Source: Saksenaea vasiformis B4078 | Taxonomy: Eukaryota; Mucoromycota; Mucoromycetes; Mucorales; Saksenaeaceae | NCBI GenBank assembly: GCA_000697055.1 | Contig: JNDT01002074.1 | Location: 1-62,946, forward strand | Reading direction: 5' to 3' | DNA length: 62,946 nt | Part shown: piece after piece, positions 46,001 to 59,349 of the stretch | Layout: each line of letters begins with the position of its first letter | Position numbering within the stretch: position 1 is the stretch's first letter | Position numbers and translations under genes: made by a program | The notes under the pieces: model-generated | The model's database searches: none | What the model was told of the DNA's origin: nothing | The model's input: only the letters and a program-made list of their open reading frames with translations

Positions 46001-49000
46001 GTTGCAAGAAGCTGGCTGGTCGGGAGGCTTCCGCCACGCAATTACAATGTTCCACTCGGTCGATGATGATGACAATAGCGACGTTAACTTTGATGTGTTG
46101 CTTCCCATTTTGGACTTCCCTATTCGTACGATTGTCTTTTCCTCCCAAATCAGAGCTGGCGTATGGGTAAGAAATGGCTATGGTATCCGGAATCAGGTAC
46201 GTTTAAAGAAAGATGGCGCTCGATCTAATCTAATTCTTGCTTAGGCACACCATTATCGCGACATCTCTTTACGGGAGAACACATATGATGCAGATGTGTT
46301 CCTTCTCCAACTGGGCTTTGTTACTGTCGATCCCGACCGTTTCCTGGCGACATTGATGGACCGATTTGATCTTATTACATGGTTCTTGGGTGATGTCAAG
46401 CATGAGCAGTACGATATTTCGCAGACGGTGTTTATGGCAGAAGAGCTGTTGAATTTGTTGATCGTTTGTGCGTGCGAACGGGCAAATGTTACCGGACTAT
46501 CTATCCAGGAGAAAATCAGGCACGAAATAATCCACAACCTCTGTCTTGGTCAGGCAGCGTACTCCGAATTGACCAAACGTATACCTGAGCGTCTCACAGA
46601 GCACGCTGATTTCGACCGTATCTTGATTGAAGTTGCTAACTTCAAACCTCCAGGTGGCGTCAATGATCACGGCTTGTACGAGCTCAAAGATGAATTTTAT
46701 GACTGTGTCGATACGTACTTTTGGCATTATAGCCGAAATAATCGCGAGGAAGCCGAGACAGTGCTCAAAAATCGTTGGAAGAAGAGAAACCCGTCAGAAA
46801 ACATCAAGGACTTCTTTATTATCCCAAGAAGTAGTAGGATCACCTCCGGTCCATTTGAGTATCTCGGTGATTTCTTGCATTGTCAGCTCTTTATGCAGAT
46901 GGTTATTTATGCGTTGTGGAATGTGAGAGTTGGCGAGAACCACAAGAGCGATACGATTCTCGATCAGACACTGCATCTTATTATGCTGGCACTCATTGAC
47001 GAAAACAATCGACTCAATGTGGAATCTGATGCTCAAGGTGGCTTCTACCATTACGCATGCGAGACCTACTATCCTTTGGCAAGCTATAATCGTTCTCAAG
47101 ACTTGTCGTTGTTTGAAGTCATGACGATATTCAGAGACGACGAGAAGTACGCAGAAGTGCATAAGCGTTTCGATTTCATCTTTGATAAATTGGAAAATGG
47201 TCCTGTGGAACGCACACGCCATACAGTCAAGACATGGAAAGCCAGCAGAGCACTTCGACTTCAACAAACGTCTGAGGAATCGAACGGCAACATGGATATT
47301 TCCGAGTATGAGATGAAGAAGCTTGCCGCTAAAGAGCGTCAGATGAAGATCATGGCACAGTTTGCTCAAGCACAGTCGCAGTTTATGGAACAAAACGAAG
47401 GTTTATACGAAGATGATGAAGAAGACGAGTTCGCGGAAGCATCAGAAACGCTGAATGATCAAGAAGAGGAACAGGCTGAAACGGAAGAAATACACCGATT
47501 TTGTTCATACCCTACTGGTACCTGCATCGTTTGTCAAGAAAATGTCAACGAACGGTCACTTCCATACGGCTTGCTCGGTCTGCTTCAAACATCAAATATC
47601 CTGCGAGAGACACCCATGGATGATCACTCTGTTGTGACAGATATACTGAAAATGGGTCCTAATCTTGACGTGGAGTGGGAAGATAAGCAGATTCTCAGCG
47701 AAAGCAACTCAACCGTACGTGGTTTCCCAGCTCATATGCACAAAACAGGACTGTACGCATCTACATGCGGTCATCTAATGCATATCAAATGCTTCGAGGT
47801 GTACTGTACCTCGATTGAATCGCGCCATTCTGCACAACTGACGCGCAACCATCCTGAAAACCGTACACGCAAAGAGTTTATGTGCCCCCTATGCAAGTCG
47901 CTGGGTAATACGCTGTTACCGGTCTTTTGGAAAGGAAAGAAGGAATCCTTCCCAGGTGTTCTTACACAGGGAGAGGAAGGCTCATACCAGAAGTTTTTGC
48001 AAGTGGGCGCGGAAGGAGTCATTGAGAAAATGAAGCACACGTTAGGCCCTAGTCGACATGTCTTTGGCCAACGTCGACGCAGTAGCGGTGTTAGTAAGCT
48101 CAAGGAGGCTGTTGCTACGTGGGCACCTTCGCTGTGGGCTACGCCTGGTGGGCAATCTATCCTACAGGAAGATTGGATCAACCGAAGGCCACCTGTGACC
48201 TCTGCTGCTACCCTCCAAGAACCGCATACAATTGACCATTCAAGTCAGGAAAAGCCGACATCTTCGGTATCTATGGGACGACTTGGACCCTTTGATCCGG
48301 ATACGCTGCATCCATCCGCTACGTCATATATTCAAGCGATAAGGAAAATATATTCTCGGCAATATGATGTGCTTTCGATCATCTTCCAGGATATGTGCAG
48401 CGACGAAAGTGCTTGTGAAATGTCTGCGTTGGCGAAGAATGTTGATCTTCTATGGGGTCTGCTAGGCTACACAATCACAGGCGTAGAAATCGCTGCTCGT
48501 GGAGCAAGTCCGGCAGGACGAGACGTCATGATGGATGTCGCAACCACCGGTACCTTTTTCGACCAGATTCCCGCGCAGACTCAGATGCTACTACGTATTC
48601 TCAGTGACACAGTGATTGCTTATACCACGATGATGTGCCAACAGGACTCGGCGGCATCCGTATCCAGCTCAACGCCCAACGTAACCTTGATGCGAGTACA
48701 CCTCCTAGCGCTTGGTAGACTACGTCAGATCTTCATGGATCCACATATTGAAGACATCACCCATCTGATTGTGTCGGGTCACGAGAAGATGTTTGTTTAC
48801 GACAATTCACCGCTTTTGGAAGATGATCCGTTCATGATCCTGGTCGAATTATCACTTCATGTAGTTCCTTTCACAAAAGCCGATATTCATCAGTTTGTGC
48901 GGCTCTTATTGATGGCAGAATTGGCCAAGGTGACTACAGGTCTTCTACAGGATCGGTTGGTGAATATGCGTGACTCCATCGCGACGGAAGAGCCAAGTCA

Positions 49001-50025
49001 TAACGGAAAATCGCCTGAGAATAAACATCAACGTGAAGTGAACGCAGCCAAGGCTTTTGCATTCTTTATTATGGAAAAACTGCAGTTCACCAATGACGAA
49101 GCAGTAGAAGCCTTTGCCAAGCTAGGTGAAGAGGGATTTTGCACGTTACTGAAAGGATTTGCGCTGCCGTTCTTGCGCCGTGCATTGGTTCTTATGATTG
49201 CCTGCTTTGGCCTTGTTATCCCACCACAGGAAGACAAAGATGATGGCTTGAGCGAAATGGACAGACTCTTGGCGATTCTGCGTCTTCCAAGCTTCGATGA
49301 ACTGCTGCACAATCGGTCTGCAGAGCAAGATCATCTACTGACGGAATGGTGTCGCCAGCACGTCAAGGAATCTCAACGAAGACAGCAGTTGGAAGGATCA
49401 GTGACGCCATTCGACAGCACGCAATTGATCACTGTGCCCCTAGATTTACCCACGCCGTTGTATTTGGTTGCGTTACCTCATCGATTAGACCAGCTGTTTG
49501 ATGAAAGCATGCGTCGTGTCTGTAACAAATGCAACACTGTGCCTACAGATCCTGCTATGTGCCTCTTCTGTGGTACTTTTGTCTGTTGTCAAAGCTTTTG
49601 CTGTTCTGAAGACGAAGAAGGAGAATGCAATCTACATACATTAGGGTAAGTGTTACAAGTTACATAGAAATAGGAGCTGACAGGATGTATTTTATCAGCT
49701 GTGGCGGTGAGGTGGGTGCGTTTATCTCGGTCAAGCGTTGTGTCTTGATTCTCCTTCATAACGAAAATGGCTGGTTCGTCAATGCACCTTATTTGGATGC
49801 GCACGGTGAGATCGACCAAGGTCTAAGGTAATACCGAAGGCAGTGCATAAAGAAATGGAATGCTAAATGTGTTGGATCTTGCTTTTCAGACGTGGGAAAC
49901 CACAATATCTTAATGCAAAACGATACGCAGATATTCGCAAATTATGGCTACAACACAATATCCCCATCTACGTTGGCAGACAGATAGAAGCGAACTATGA
50001 CATTGGAGGTTGGACAACTTTGTAA
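43034..50025 (+). CDS. UBR1: E3 ubiquitin ligase UBR1 (N-recognin)
   Basis: Recognises N-degrons and ubiquitinates their owners with a RAD6-type E2. Seven exons fit with consistent phase: 43034-43446, 43524-44241, 44303-45107, 45160-46196, 46245-49645, 49684-49827, 49890-50025, about 2217 residues, within the family range. The UBR box (about residues 122-195) has RQCGHVFRKGEPVYRCR, CVFCSKCF, HDGHDV, GGCCDCGDPEAW. A ClpS-like type-2 pocket follows at about 330-410 (ELYACIAWNDEGHAFSHVLE). A C2H2-type RING is at about 1418-1545 (CIVCQEN, CGHLMHIKCF, CPLC) after an acidic/Gln-rich coiled region. The end is the UBR-autoinhibitory region, with ISCGGEVGAFISVKRC, HGEIDQGLRRGKPQYLN and a GGWTTL terminus. 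It converges with CHO2, with about 270 bp between stops. Confidence 0.97.
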
Positions 50026-50291
50026 ATTTTGTCAATCAATCGTTATTTTTTTCTTTCCCTTTTTGCATCCTTTACATGTACTTTGTTATAGTTGGTAAAA
50101 GAAAAAAAACAAGATAATAGTTGCCAATACAAAAAAAAGAGTGATTATTATTTCTTTAACAGCTATCGACTCGCATGGGGTGGGAGACACTGCATGTATT
50201 GCCCACTTGTTTCTTTGGTTGATTCTCGGCAAATGGTGATAGCGCGTCCAAAGCAAGATGAACCTAAGGAACGTTATGAGTTTCTTTTTTT

Positions 50292-53200
50292 TCATGCTGT
50301 AATAGTTACCCTTTTTGTCAATCGTGCTACACATTTATCCGCTAGTACGATTTCCCATGCAAATTCAACATCAAACATCAATTTGATGCCGTAGACTACA
50401 TGTCTAGCTTCTTCTTCTGTCATGCCCACATAGTCCTCAACAGGCGACAGTGGCATGACGTCGGAATCATTGCCGAAAGCATTTTGTACCAGTTTAAGTA
50501 TTGCATGTTCGACAGCATCCACATCACGACTCGGCCGTACCGTTGGTGCTAAGAGGAACATATATAAGACACAACAAAAAGGACTTGTAAAGGTCGACTT
50601 TACCAATGATTTCAAATGGCTCGCTTCTAGCCATGACATTATGCTTTCCGTCATGATGGTATCGGACTTCATAGTTTCCGATTTCCCAGGGTAATTTCGA
50701 TCCTTTGAACACAACGGAACCGGCCGTCTTGAGCTTTGTTTCAGGAGGAAATACCAGGACATTTTCGTGTGTTTCGGCATTGGTCCAGTGCCATAGACCA
50801 CGAGAACTGATCTGGGTAAGACGCTTACTCTGATTACCAGTGACCTTGTAGACGCCGATCCAGTCGCGTGGGCCGTGATATTCGGGCGCCTGCCAATCAA
50901 TGACAATACCTTCACCCAATTTGAATGCTTTCTTTTCTTGTTCATTTTTGCTTCCACCTCGAATGGAAAGTTTGTAGCGGCTTAGATCATAGGTATCCAA
51001 ATTATTTGCAACCATGGGAATAACCCGAGCGCGGGATGTTTCCAACAGACCTTTTGTTTCCTCCAATAATTTTTGTAACCGTGGACGTGCTGAGGAAAGT
51101 CATCAGTGCGTGAACTTTTTTCATAAATAGGTAACTCACTGGCATCCATCATATCACCCACAGCACCAGCTGTTTCTTCCATTGCTTTTTCGATTTTGTC
51201 CGTTGCCTCCTTGACAATCCGATCAACGGCCTGTTCTCGGAGCAACTTGGACATCTCTTGTCCCAGAATATCAGGGACGGCTTTCGGGAGGGCCGTCTTT
51301 AACGTCTTGGTCAGGCCGGCTTCCTTACGGATTTGATCACCATACAAGGTTCGCATGTGCGGTCTACAAAACAATGAGCACCAATTGACAACAAGCTTCA
51401 ATAAGCTTTATCGTTACCCTTCAACGTAGTGCAAAAATAGCAAATTGGAAATTTGTGAAAATAAAGCCAGGCCGAACAGAGTCCAGCTATTGGCTATCAA
51501 TGTCATGCCCCAGAAAGCCATATGACCCATGATCTTCTCGGGGTTATTTAAATATCTAAAGTTCCGTTAACACCCATCCTGTGATAAAACTTTGAAACTA
51601 TTTACCTGTAAATACCAGTGTAAAGCAGGTTGGTTGGTTGTTCATCGATGAAGAAATCACCGTAAAACCTAAAAGCGGTCCTCATTAATCCTTCTGCTCC
51701 GTTAGGAGAAAGAGAAAAGCGAGCCTACCATCCAAAATCACCAAGAACTTCATAAATCGAGGCGGAGGTCCAGATATGAAGTGAGATGAAAACCTAGAAA
51801 TGTGCAAGGTTTAACAGTAGGAAACAAGGTTTTTGTTCAACCTACCAAACCTAGTGTATGTCGCAACAAAGTTGTACCGTATGTCCAGTCGCTTGGTAAC
51901 GAGTACATTTTCCAGCAAGCCATGAAAAAGGTAACATAAGTCATACAGAGTGAAAAGTTGTAGATACTAAACGCGAACTATGAGAGGTTGCTTTCCATCC
52001 TTTTATGTCATACCTTTTCCAGTTTTGAAAAGCTTCTTGCACGTCGCCTCCCCATTTGACGAAATGCCGGGTGAATGATTTCTCGTGGGACTGGGCGCGT
52101 AACAGTGCACCAAGACCATAGGAATGAAAGAGGCGCCAAAAGATGGCCTGTAGAACGGCAAAACTCGTACCGCCCACCAAAATGGGCGTCAGCACACTGT
52201 AAAAAAGCACAACAGCGAATACAAGGTCCGTTGATCGACAGAGATCGAAGTTTTTGAATACAGTAAGGTCCCGTCGGAAGTAGGCGTTGTACATGGAATT
52301 GCTGTGATGATGACCGTCTAGAGTACGTCGGAGTTGATCAGCTTGTTCATCAGACTGGACGCTCTGTTTAGGCTGACGCTTGGGTGCAATAGGCGGGTTG
52401 TATGTCTTGTCAATATCTGTAGAATACAAGTTAGGCGGTCTAGCCAAGTAGCGGGGCAACAACATACGAGGTGTTTCAACCAAGGCCAAAAAGGCAAACT
52501 GAAGCGCATGTGCCGCCATACTGACAAATAAAACGGTATAACTTGCACACATCAAGGACACACCATAATAGCCGATATAACCTACAGAGTACATTGGATG
52601 CGGAGCCATCTCAAACACACCATCGAACGTTAAGGATTGTTCAATCAAGAAGAAGAAATCGCCCCAGTCTAACAAGCTATCAGGAAGAATTATCCTTTTG
52701 AAACAATGAAACTTACACCAAGCAAAATCTTTGACAACCCGCTGTGCATCAACCTTGACCCAGATATTAAAACCAACAAGGAACAATCCGCCAGACCAGC
52801 GCAGAATATCCGCTAAAAAGAGACTGGATTGTGGCGACGTTTTGAAACAGGAAAGAGCAAAACACAGGTAAGTCGTAAAGTCATTCATCAGGATCAAATC
52901 GACAAGCTGACGGTAAAGTAACCAGGTGTTGTATTCCACAGGAGCAGACTACGCGAATTGTCAGATGATATAGTTGGTTGTTTCCCAGCCTTACAGCAAA
53001 GTCATAGTCATCCCCCATCTTGAGACTGAGCTCTCTCTTGAGCCAGTTGTAACGCCGGGCACCTCCTGCAGGTTCAAACAACTTGTATTTCTTGGCCAAG
53101 CGTACCAAACCCAGTTGATCACTCTGATACTTCAAAAGCACGCCCAATCCAACGTTATATGCCAGGCGCCAGAACATAAAGAGCCCCAGAAAAACCATAT

Positions 53201-53511
53201 ATTTCCAACGCGATGGCAAAACGAAAAATAAAGCAATCTCGACGGCCATCGTCACCAAGACAACCATATCAAAGAAACCCTTCTTTTGCTTTGGATCCAA
53301 CAAAGTAGTGACCATTTCACGCGTGACAGGAACACGAAATACTTGACCAATTGATCAGAAAGGATCTTTCGCTTTGACTTCGTTTCCTACCGTGGCCACT
53401 AGGCGTTTTGCCATAGGAGTAAGGAACTTTCAGTTCTTCTGGTTCTTCCGTGGATAGGAGCGGTGTATCCTGGTCCTTCTGGACATTTCTTTGACATAAC
53501 TCAGACGTCAT
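50292..53511 (-). CDS. CHO2: Phosphatidylethanolamine N-methyltransferase CHO2
   Basis: ER membrane enzyme making the first S-adenosylmethionine-dependent methylation of phosphatidylethanolamine on the way to phosphatidylcholine. It runs from ATG 53511 (MTSELCQRN) to the stop at 50292 in about ten exons. Characteristic parts in order: VFRVPVTREMVTTLLDP at the start of the core, membrane segments with FMFWRLAYNVGLGVLL, YNTWLLYRQLVDLILMNDF, the first methyltransferase domain with FEMAPHPMYSVGYIGYYG (SAM/lipid signature GYxGYYG), a linker with long Gln/Arg-rich stretch, a second repeated domain (HSYGLGALLRAQSHEKSFT), and the C-terminal beta-rich extension RDWIGVYKVTGNQSKRLTQI and LPWEIGNYEVRYHHDGKHNV. 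This C-terminal extension is typical of fungal Cho2 and distinguishes it from the short Opi3. The gene is tandem with RGP1 and the methyltransferase upstream. Confidence 0.95.
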
Positions 53512-53727
53512 AGTTAATGTGTACGCGTAAAAAGAAGGAGGAAGTTGGGGGGAGGAGAGAATTGCAGGAACCAATATCACCGACAGAAGGGAAGAGACGT
53601 CTCACGTGAAGATAGCAGTCAATAGATCATCTGCCAAAGCGATCGTCTGGGGTTTTTGGGGTTCGAGGAACCAATTTTTCATGTGCCGTAACCGAAAGGC
53701 AGGTCACAAATCCAGCTTTTTTTTTCT
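53512..53727. promoter_or_regulatory. CHO2 promoter region
   Basis: About 215 bp between the RGP1 stop and the CHO2 start on the same strand. I see no clear UAS-INO (CATGTGAAAT-type) element, only a partial CACGTGA match at about 53602-53608. Confidence 0.3.
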
Positions 53728-56328
53728 TTATTGTACAAAAAATGAGTGCGGGCGGCCATATAATGCTCGGTCCGCACCTCCTGGGGATCCATAAACACGA
53801 ATGGGGATCTGACAATCAAATGTACTAACGTTGACGTCTTGTAGACTTTGATAATGTTTATGCCGTTCATCCACGTTAATAGGGAGGAAAAGGGCATCCG
53901 TTGCTTCAGAAGGTGAAGCATTTTGAGTCGTGGTAATAAACTCGAATTTCAGATGGTACTGTAACTTGACTATTATCAATGGTTTTAAACAAAATGAAAC
54001 GGTATGAACGAATTGTTTGTTTGTTTGTTTGTTACCTCCTGTCGTCTGGAATTCTGGGGAAGCAATGGCAGGAATAGGAAGTGAAAATGCAAGCTGTCGA
54101 TGGCCAAGACAAAAGGAATGATGTTCTGCATGACATTTCCGAGAAATCCGAGCAATTTGTTGGGGTTGACGTAGGGCAATACTTGGTTCGACCAGTTCAC
54201 TGCTCTCAAGAAGAACAGAGACCTAATGGAAAAAATGAATCAAACCTTTTTCTTTCATAAAGATAAAAAATGAAACCTCAAATGTCGCCAAGGCTGCTCC
54301 TTCGAAATCCAATACGCCCATCACCGCTTCACCCAAGCGATACGCCGTTTTTATCAGATGGAGTTGTGCAACCCGTTGATTATTTTTACATATATCGTAC
54401 ATGGCTTTTTTTCCAAACAATAAGATCATCGGTGTGTTTCGGAAGAATTACCTTTCCGGCTAGTATTTGCTAAACGTGACACGATCTGTGCGCACGACTT
54501 CCCAAGGAATCCGTCCTGCTCCTCCGTCACATCGTTATCTGTATACTGAACATCGTATGCGTCGCTTTCTCGTCTTGTGATTTCCTGAACCGCTGTTTTG
54601 TTGTTACTTTGTAATAACTCGTTTATATAATCCATAAATTCATCGCGTGCTTTGTTGTTATTTGCTACCGTGTTACAAAGTCAGCATCACATTCTGTGTT
54701 AATGATCTGATGATTTACCAGCCACCGAACTCTTTCGTGTTGATGTCTTCGGCTTTTTGAAATCGTCGTCTGTAAACCCTTCTACAATAGCTTCATCTTT
54801 ATACATTACTACAGGATTCATCAAATCATAAATAGGTCGAGATCCATCCTCTGTTTCAGAGTATTTTTAGTAACATGGAGCAATAGAATACAGTGATTTA
54901 CCAGAGACATGGTTCAACACACGGAAAGGAATTTGTACAGTATGGCCTTGGTTTCCCGAGGGGATCGAACTTGATTTCTGGGTTCCAACAACAAGATAAT
55001 AATGAAATCGTATTGATTTTCCACGGTGTGAGGGCGGAATATCGTTTGGCAGTTTGAGCTTGTAAGAGACTAAGAAAAAGTGATCAGCCATGTAGGTTTG
55101 AAACCTCTCATGACAACGCTCTCACATTTTTTTGTTTCTCCTGGTGTCAGTTCCAGATCTACAAAGAGAATTGAAGGCGGCGTCGAGAAAACAGGTGTGG
55201 TACGGGTATCTAGAAATAAATGTCAGGGACAGGAAGAAGAAGAAATGAACAGTGGCTGACCGATTTTCGAGTGCGCATCTGGTTTGGCCAAGAGTCCTCC
55301 CCCTCCACCGAAGCCTACTCCATGGGGTCGATACATGGTTCGATGTTTCAGTGGCGCAAATTCATTATTATTTATCATTGTCGGATCAACCACAAAGTGT
55401 CCGACAAGTTGTGCAAATCCCCACAGCAGGTGCTCGGGTTTCTTTGTGAGTGTGGACGTAGACGAGGATTTAAGAAGCTGTGAATGTCGTTGTTGATGTT
55501 TTAAGTTATGTGAAGCCAACGAATCCATTGAACTACGTCGACTGTCTTCCGTCGTATCACGCATGAACGATGAATGAGTGTCCATACTAGATCGTGGCGT
55601 CAGGGCATCATGAGCACCAAGCTCGATCGAGATTGGATCACCTTCTTCAGTGGTTGGATTTAAAACAATTGATTCTTCAACGCCCGAAAGACCTAATGCA
55701 AAAGCGTCTTTGTATCCAAGCCTTGCATGTACTTCATACTCTTCCCCTCTCTCTCTTTTTCTCTTTCCCTTTTTTTTCCCTTTTACCTGTTGAGTTTTCC
55801 CACTTTGTTTCGCGTGGCAATAGCGAAGGTGGTGGTGAAGACGTTTGTGTTGGTTGAGTTGAATAGCCAGTAAAAAAAGACAGCGTGGACGACGCCAACG
55901 AACTAAAGGAGCTTGTGCTACCTGCTTGCTTGGCAGATAAACCTGCCAATGCAAGACCTTCGACATCGCGAGATGCGGGCTTACGATCATATCGTGCTGT
56001 CTGCTGTTTGGATGAACCGAGTTCTGTGGACGACAAGGATTGTGAACGAGTATGACTATGCTGATCATGGAGATGGGGACGCGTGTTGCCGGAACGTTTC
56101 GATGACGAGGACGACGTGGCGCTTGGCGTTTTAGGTAATGAAGGAAGCGGGTTCGTAAAAGCAATGGTACATGAGACTGTCTCGCCTGCATAGAACACAG
56201 CACCTTGTGAAAAGACAGTGGTGACTAGAAAAACGTTAGACAAACACACGTTTCTTCTTTATTCCTTGTACAGCTGTGTCAAACTTCAGCGACGGGCGCA
56301 ACAGTAATGACTCACCCAAGACACTCAT
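53728..56328 (-). CDS. RGP1: Rgp1-family subunit of the Ric1-Rgp1 Rab GEF
   Basis: Rgp1 pairs with Ric1 to activate Ypt6/Rab6 at the Golgi for retrograde transport from endosomes. The gene starts at ATG 56328 with a tiny first exon (MSVL) joined to VTTVFSQGAVFYAGETVSCT, the first strands of an arrestin-like fold, and ends at 53728. A long low-complexity Ser/Thr/Pro insert (about 55500-56150) follows; then come HLLWGFAQLVGHFVVDPTMI, STPPSILFVDLELTPGETK, YKLKLPNDIPPSHRGKSIRF-type sheet, VQIPFRVLNHVSG, and the C-terminal half with AYRLGEAVMGVLDFEGAAL, RISRKCHAEH and LKFEFITTTQNA. Introns are many and some limits are approximate. Length is larger than yeast Rgp1 because of the insert. Confidence 0.87.
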
Positions 56329-56504
56329 GTTGTAATATAAGTAGGGGAAAGGTTTGAGATAAGTGCGTACAAAGATAGAAATAAATATAGGGAAGCGGAA
56401 CACAACTTGGGTAACGACCCAGCTCACGACTTTTTCAACTCCTTCAACAGACGCATTCAAATACGATTCACACAAAAACGCAACATTTGGCTGACGTGAC
56501 GGTT

Positions 56505-57696
56505 TCATGCTACTGGTTTTCTTCCATATGCCCAATGTACATTGACAAAGGTTTGATATTCTGCACATTCATCAAATGTTCTGTCTAAGTATGATTCATA
56601 TTGCGCTTCTTTAAGATCCCCTTCCATTTCCAGCAGCGGACATAGAGCAGGCCCAAAATGACGATATACTGTGATAGCGACCTAAAATCATGTCAGAAAA
56701 AAAATATCCTTCTTTTTTTCTTTTCTTTTCTTTTCCTTACCTCATACATCATTTTACCTACATATCCACCCCAACATATCGGTATGGAAACATAATCAGA
56801 CTGTACATCTTCAAATCCGGCATCGCACATATACTGGCGTATTCTGGGGCCGTGAAATTTATCCGATCCCCTTAACTGTACATGAGTTTTTACTGTGAAC
56901 ACAAGAAAAAATTGATTGGTCTCTTCATCTTGGGAATCATGTGTACCAAAAAACTTACAAGCATCTAGCAGTTTGGTGTAAAGAGGACCAGCTCTTTTTG
57001 GAATATAATCAATCTAAAACGAACAAGTTTGAGTGCATGGCGTAAGATTTTTGTAGCTTCTTACTTCGACTAATTCAACATAGCCATTTGGCTTTGTCAC
57101 TCGCTTCAGCTCGTTCATCACCCATGATATATCATCATTATGGTAGGAAATTAACAGCATACGTTGATGGACAAAATCAAATGTGTGGTCGTTGTGTGGA
57201 ATGCCGTCTAACACGCTTTGCACCTGAAATTGACAATTTTTGGGTACTATATGGTCCTCCGATGCGTTGTTGCTATTATCCAAAGGCTCAACGATGTCCA
57301 AACCGTAAAATGTTGCCTGTGGAAAATCGGTCGCCATATCTACCAGTATAAACAAATAACTTTTTTCTTGAGTGACACGGTAACGAAGTGGCTATGCTTC
57401 CTACCGATCAGCCAGCTTGCCATGAGACCGCAACCGACATCCAACACCAACGCTCCAGGAGTGTTAAGAACATCATGAACTGGAGCAAAATAAGTTTTCT
57501 GGAACACATGTTTAAAAAGGTAATGTTCGGAATGAAGGCGACTGGCCTCGGTTTCGTTGTTTGGGAAGAAGTAAGGGGGACGATATTTTGGAATACTCTT
57601 TGAAGAAGAGCTGCAGTCGGTACTACTGGCGGTGGTGCTGTCGGCACTGCTGGTGGTGTGTTTCGACCTGCGCTTCTTGGAGACCTGATTCCCCAT
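56505..57696 (-). CDS. Class I SAM-dependent methyltransferase with N-myristoylation motif
   Basis: Starts at ATG 57696 and ends at 56505 in about six exons. The protein begins MGNQVSKKRRSKH; Gly2, Ser6 and Lys7 fit the N-myristoyltransferase consensus and the following basic residues would help membrane binding. A Ser/Thr-rich linker leads to YLFKHVFQKTYFAPV, the SAM-binding motif I VLDVGCG, then YGLDIVEPL (acidic end of strand 2), IPHNDHTFDFVHQRMLLIS (motif II/III area) and the ELKRVTKPNGYVELVE motif of the class I fold. C-terminal part: DYIPKRAGPLYTKLL and CMFTVKTHV. It is the type often annotated as UMTA/LaeA-like methyltransferase; no substrate can be given. An upstream ATG (57864) would add a hydrophobic segment but lacks support. 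It lies tandem to RGP1, with about 180 bp between. Confidence 0.85.
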
Positions 57697-59349
57697 GCGT
57701 TGTGATTCGTGTGCAAAGAAAAGTAGACAAAAATATACAAGAAAAAGAAAGGAGAGAAAGAGCAAAAAGCGTCCGATAAAAAAAAAGCCTGGATGGACGG
57801 GATTCGTTACACCGCGGATAATTTCGGTGGTTGTCTCGATGGTAAAAAATGGATACTTCTTCAAGTCCGCTGAGCCAGAAGGGCAAGCGTAGGTCTTTCA
57901 TTCAAAGCCACGTGTATAGTTCAATAACATGGTCTTTGTGGAAGTAGTGATAAGGGATTTCTGAGCTGATATCCAATTGCTCGTGGTGATACAGATCACC
58001 ACCACATCAAACCTTGGTGCTTGGGTTTGAATCCTACGATCAAACTCCCATTCTCGGACTTCATCGCTTCCTTCCTCGGATCATACCGTACTATCAGTAG
58101 TCCTTACTTTGATTTAGGTTACCTTCCTTCTTTCTTAGAACTTTCTCTGATGATAGAAATATAAGCTTCTTTCTTTTTTCCCACCGTGATCGGTTGATCC
58201 ACGTGGAGAAGTACACTTTCGTGTTTCCGTCGGCGATTGGAAGACGCGATAATCTTTTCGTACCTGATGACGAATCTCTTGGACTTAGCCTCCTGGGAAA
58301 CAGGTATTCTCTGTCCCCTTATTTTCCTCCTATACACACGTATGAAGGTTGGCTATGGTGTTCAATGATTGCGGACTGAACCTAAAGCCAAGTCGACGTT
58401 GCTTAATTTGCCAACTAAAAAAAAGTTTCGTGCTACCCAAATCGCAGGATAGCGTAGCTGTCTTTAGTAACAGAATTCATATACCCAAGTAAAACAACAA
58501 AATAAGTGGTTCCAAATCCTGAATCAAAATTAGTTTCTAGAAATGTTTACTGTCTGTAAACCGACGTGATCCGCAGGGTCCGTTACCTTTGCTGATCGTA
58601 ATTTACATATTGTACACATTGCAACCTCCGTTGCTCCGACACATAAGACTCAGCTCATCATTAAATTAAAACATAACGTCATATAGGAACGTGTGGATCA
58701 AGCATTATGGACCAAGCTCATCAACCCTGATTGGTTTGATACCAGGTACAACTCCAGTATCCTTTTTGGCTTTACTATCCATCTCTTCTCCTAGTGCTGC
58801 TTACGTAAAGGTGCCTCCATGTGTTTTCTTTTATTTTCTATTCGAACGAAATCAAGACTAGCTCAAGTGCACGTGTATATCTATCAACATCTACAAATAT
58901 TCAAAGGGTATAGCTGTATGATTTGTTATCCACTCCTGTGGTCCAGGCGGGTTTTGGCGGTAAGATAACCGGGAATATTCTCGCTTTGCATCCCCTTTTT
59001 TCTTTTTGGAGTAAACACAGTCTTATGGTCATCTATTTTTACAACTGGATAGTAGCGACACTACGTTGGATATATAAGACATAAGATAATCTTGTAGTGT
59101 AAGGACAAGTAGCAGATCAAAGGTCTCATCCTTGTCACATTCACTAGTACGATTGGATGCATGATCCGGCTACGCCACCTTCCCGAATTGTCACGGTAGA
59201 TATCGATCTGACAAAAGATCGAGATCACCGCACAATCTTGTGCTACTGAATAAATGATCTTAGAGTGAGAGAGCTGACGACCGCCATAGCGTAGAGTTTG
59301 GCAAGCTCTTGCTATATAATAATAGCGCCTAACTGAAAAAGCTGAGACC
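57697..59349. other. Intergenic, nothing recognised
   Basis: About 1.65 kb of AT-rich DNA upstream of the methyltransferase. No gene or RNA gene is supported. A GGTTTGAATCC at about 58024-58034 recalls a Pol III B box but I could not fold a tRNA around it. Confidence 0.45.

Noticed and set aside
57697..57864. Longer N-terminus with a hydrophobic segment for the methyltransferase
   Set aside because: The internal ATG gives an excellent myristoylation sequence and normal family length; the upstream part looks like T-rich 5' UTR. RNA data could reverse this.
58015..58040. GGTTTGAATCC, like a tRNA T-loop/Pol III B box
   Set aside because: I could not place acceptor, D and anticodon stems around it, and the T stem does not pair over five bases.
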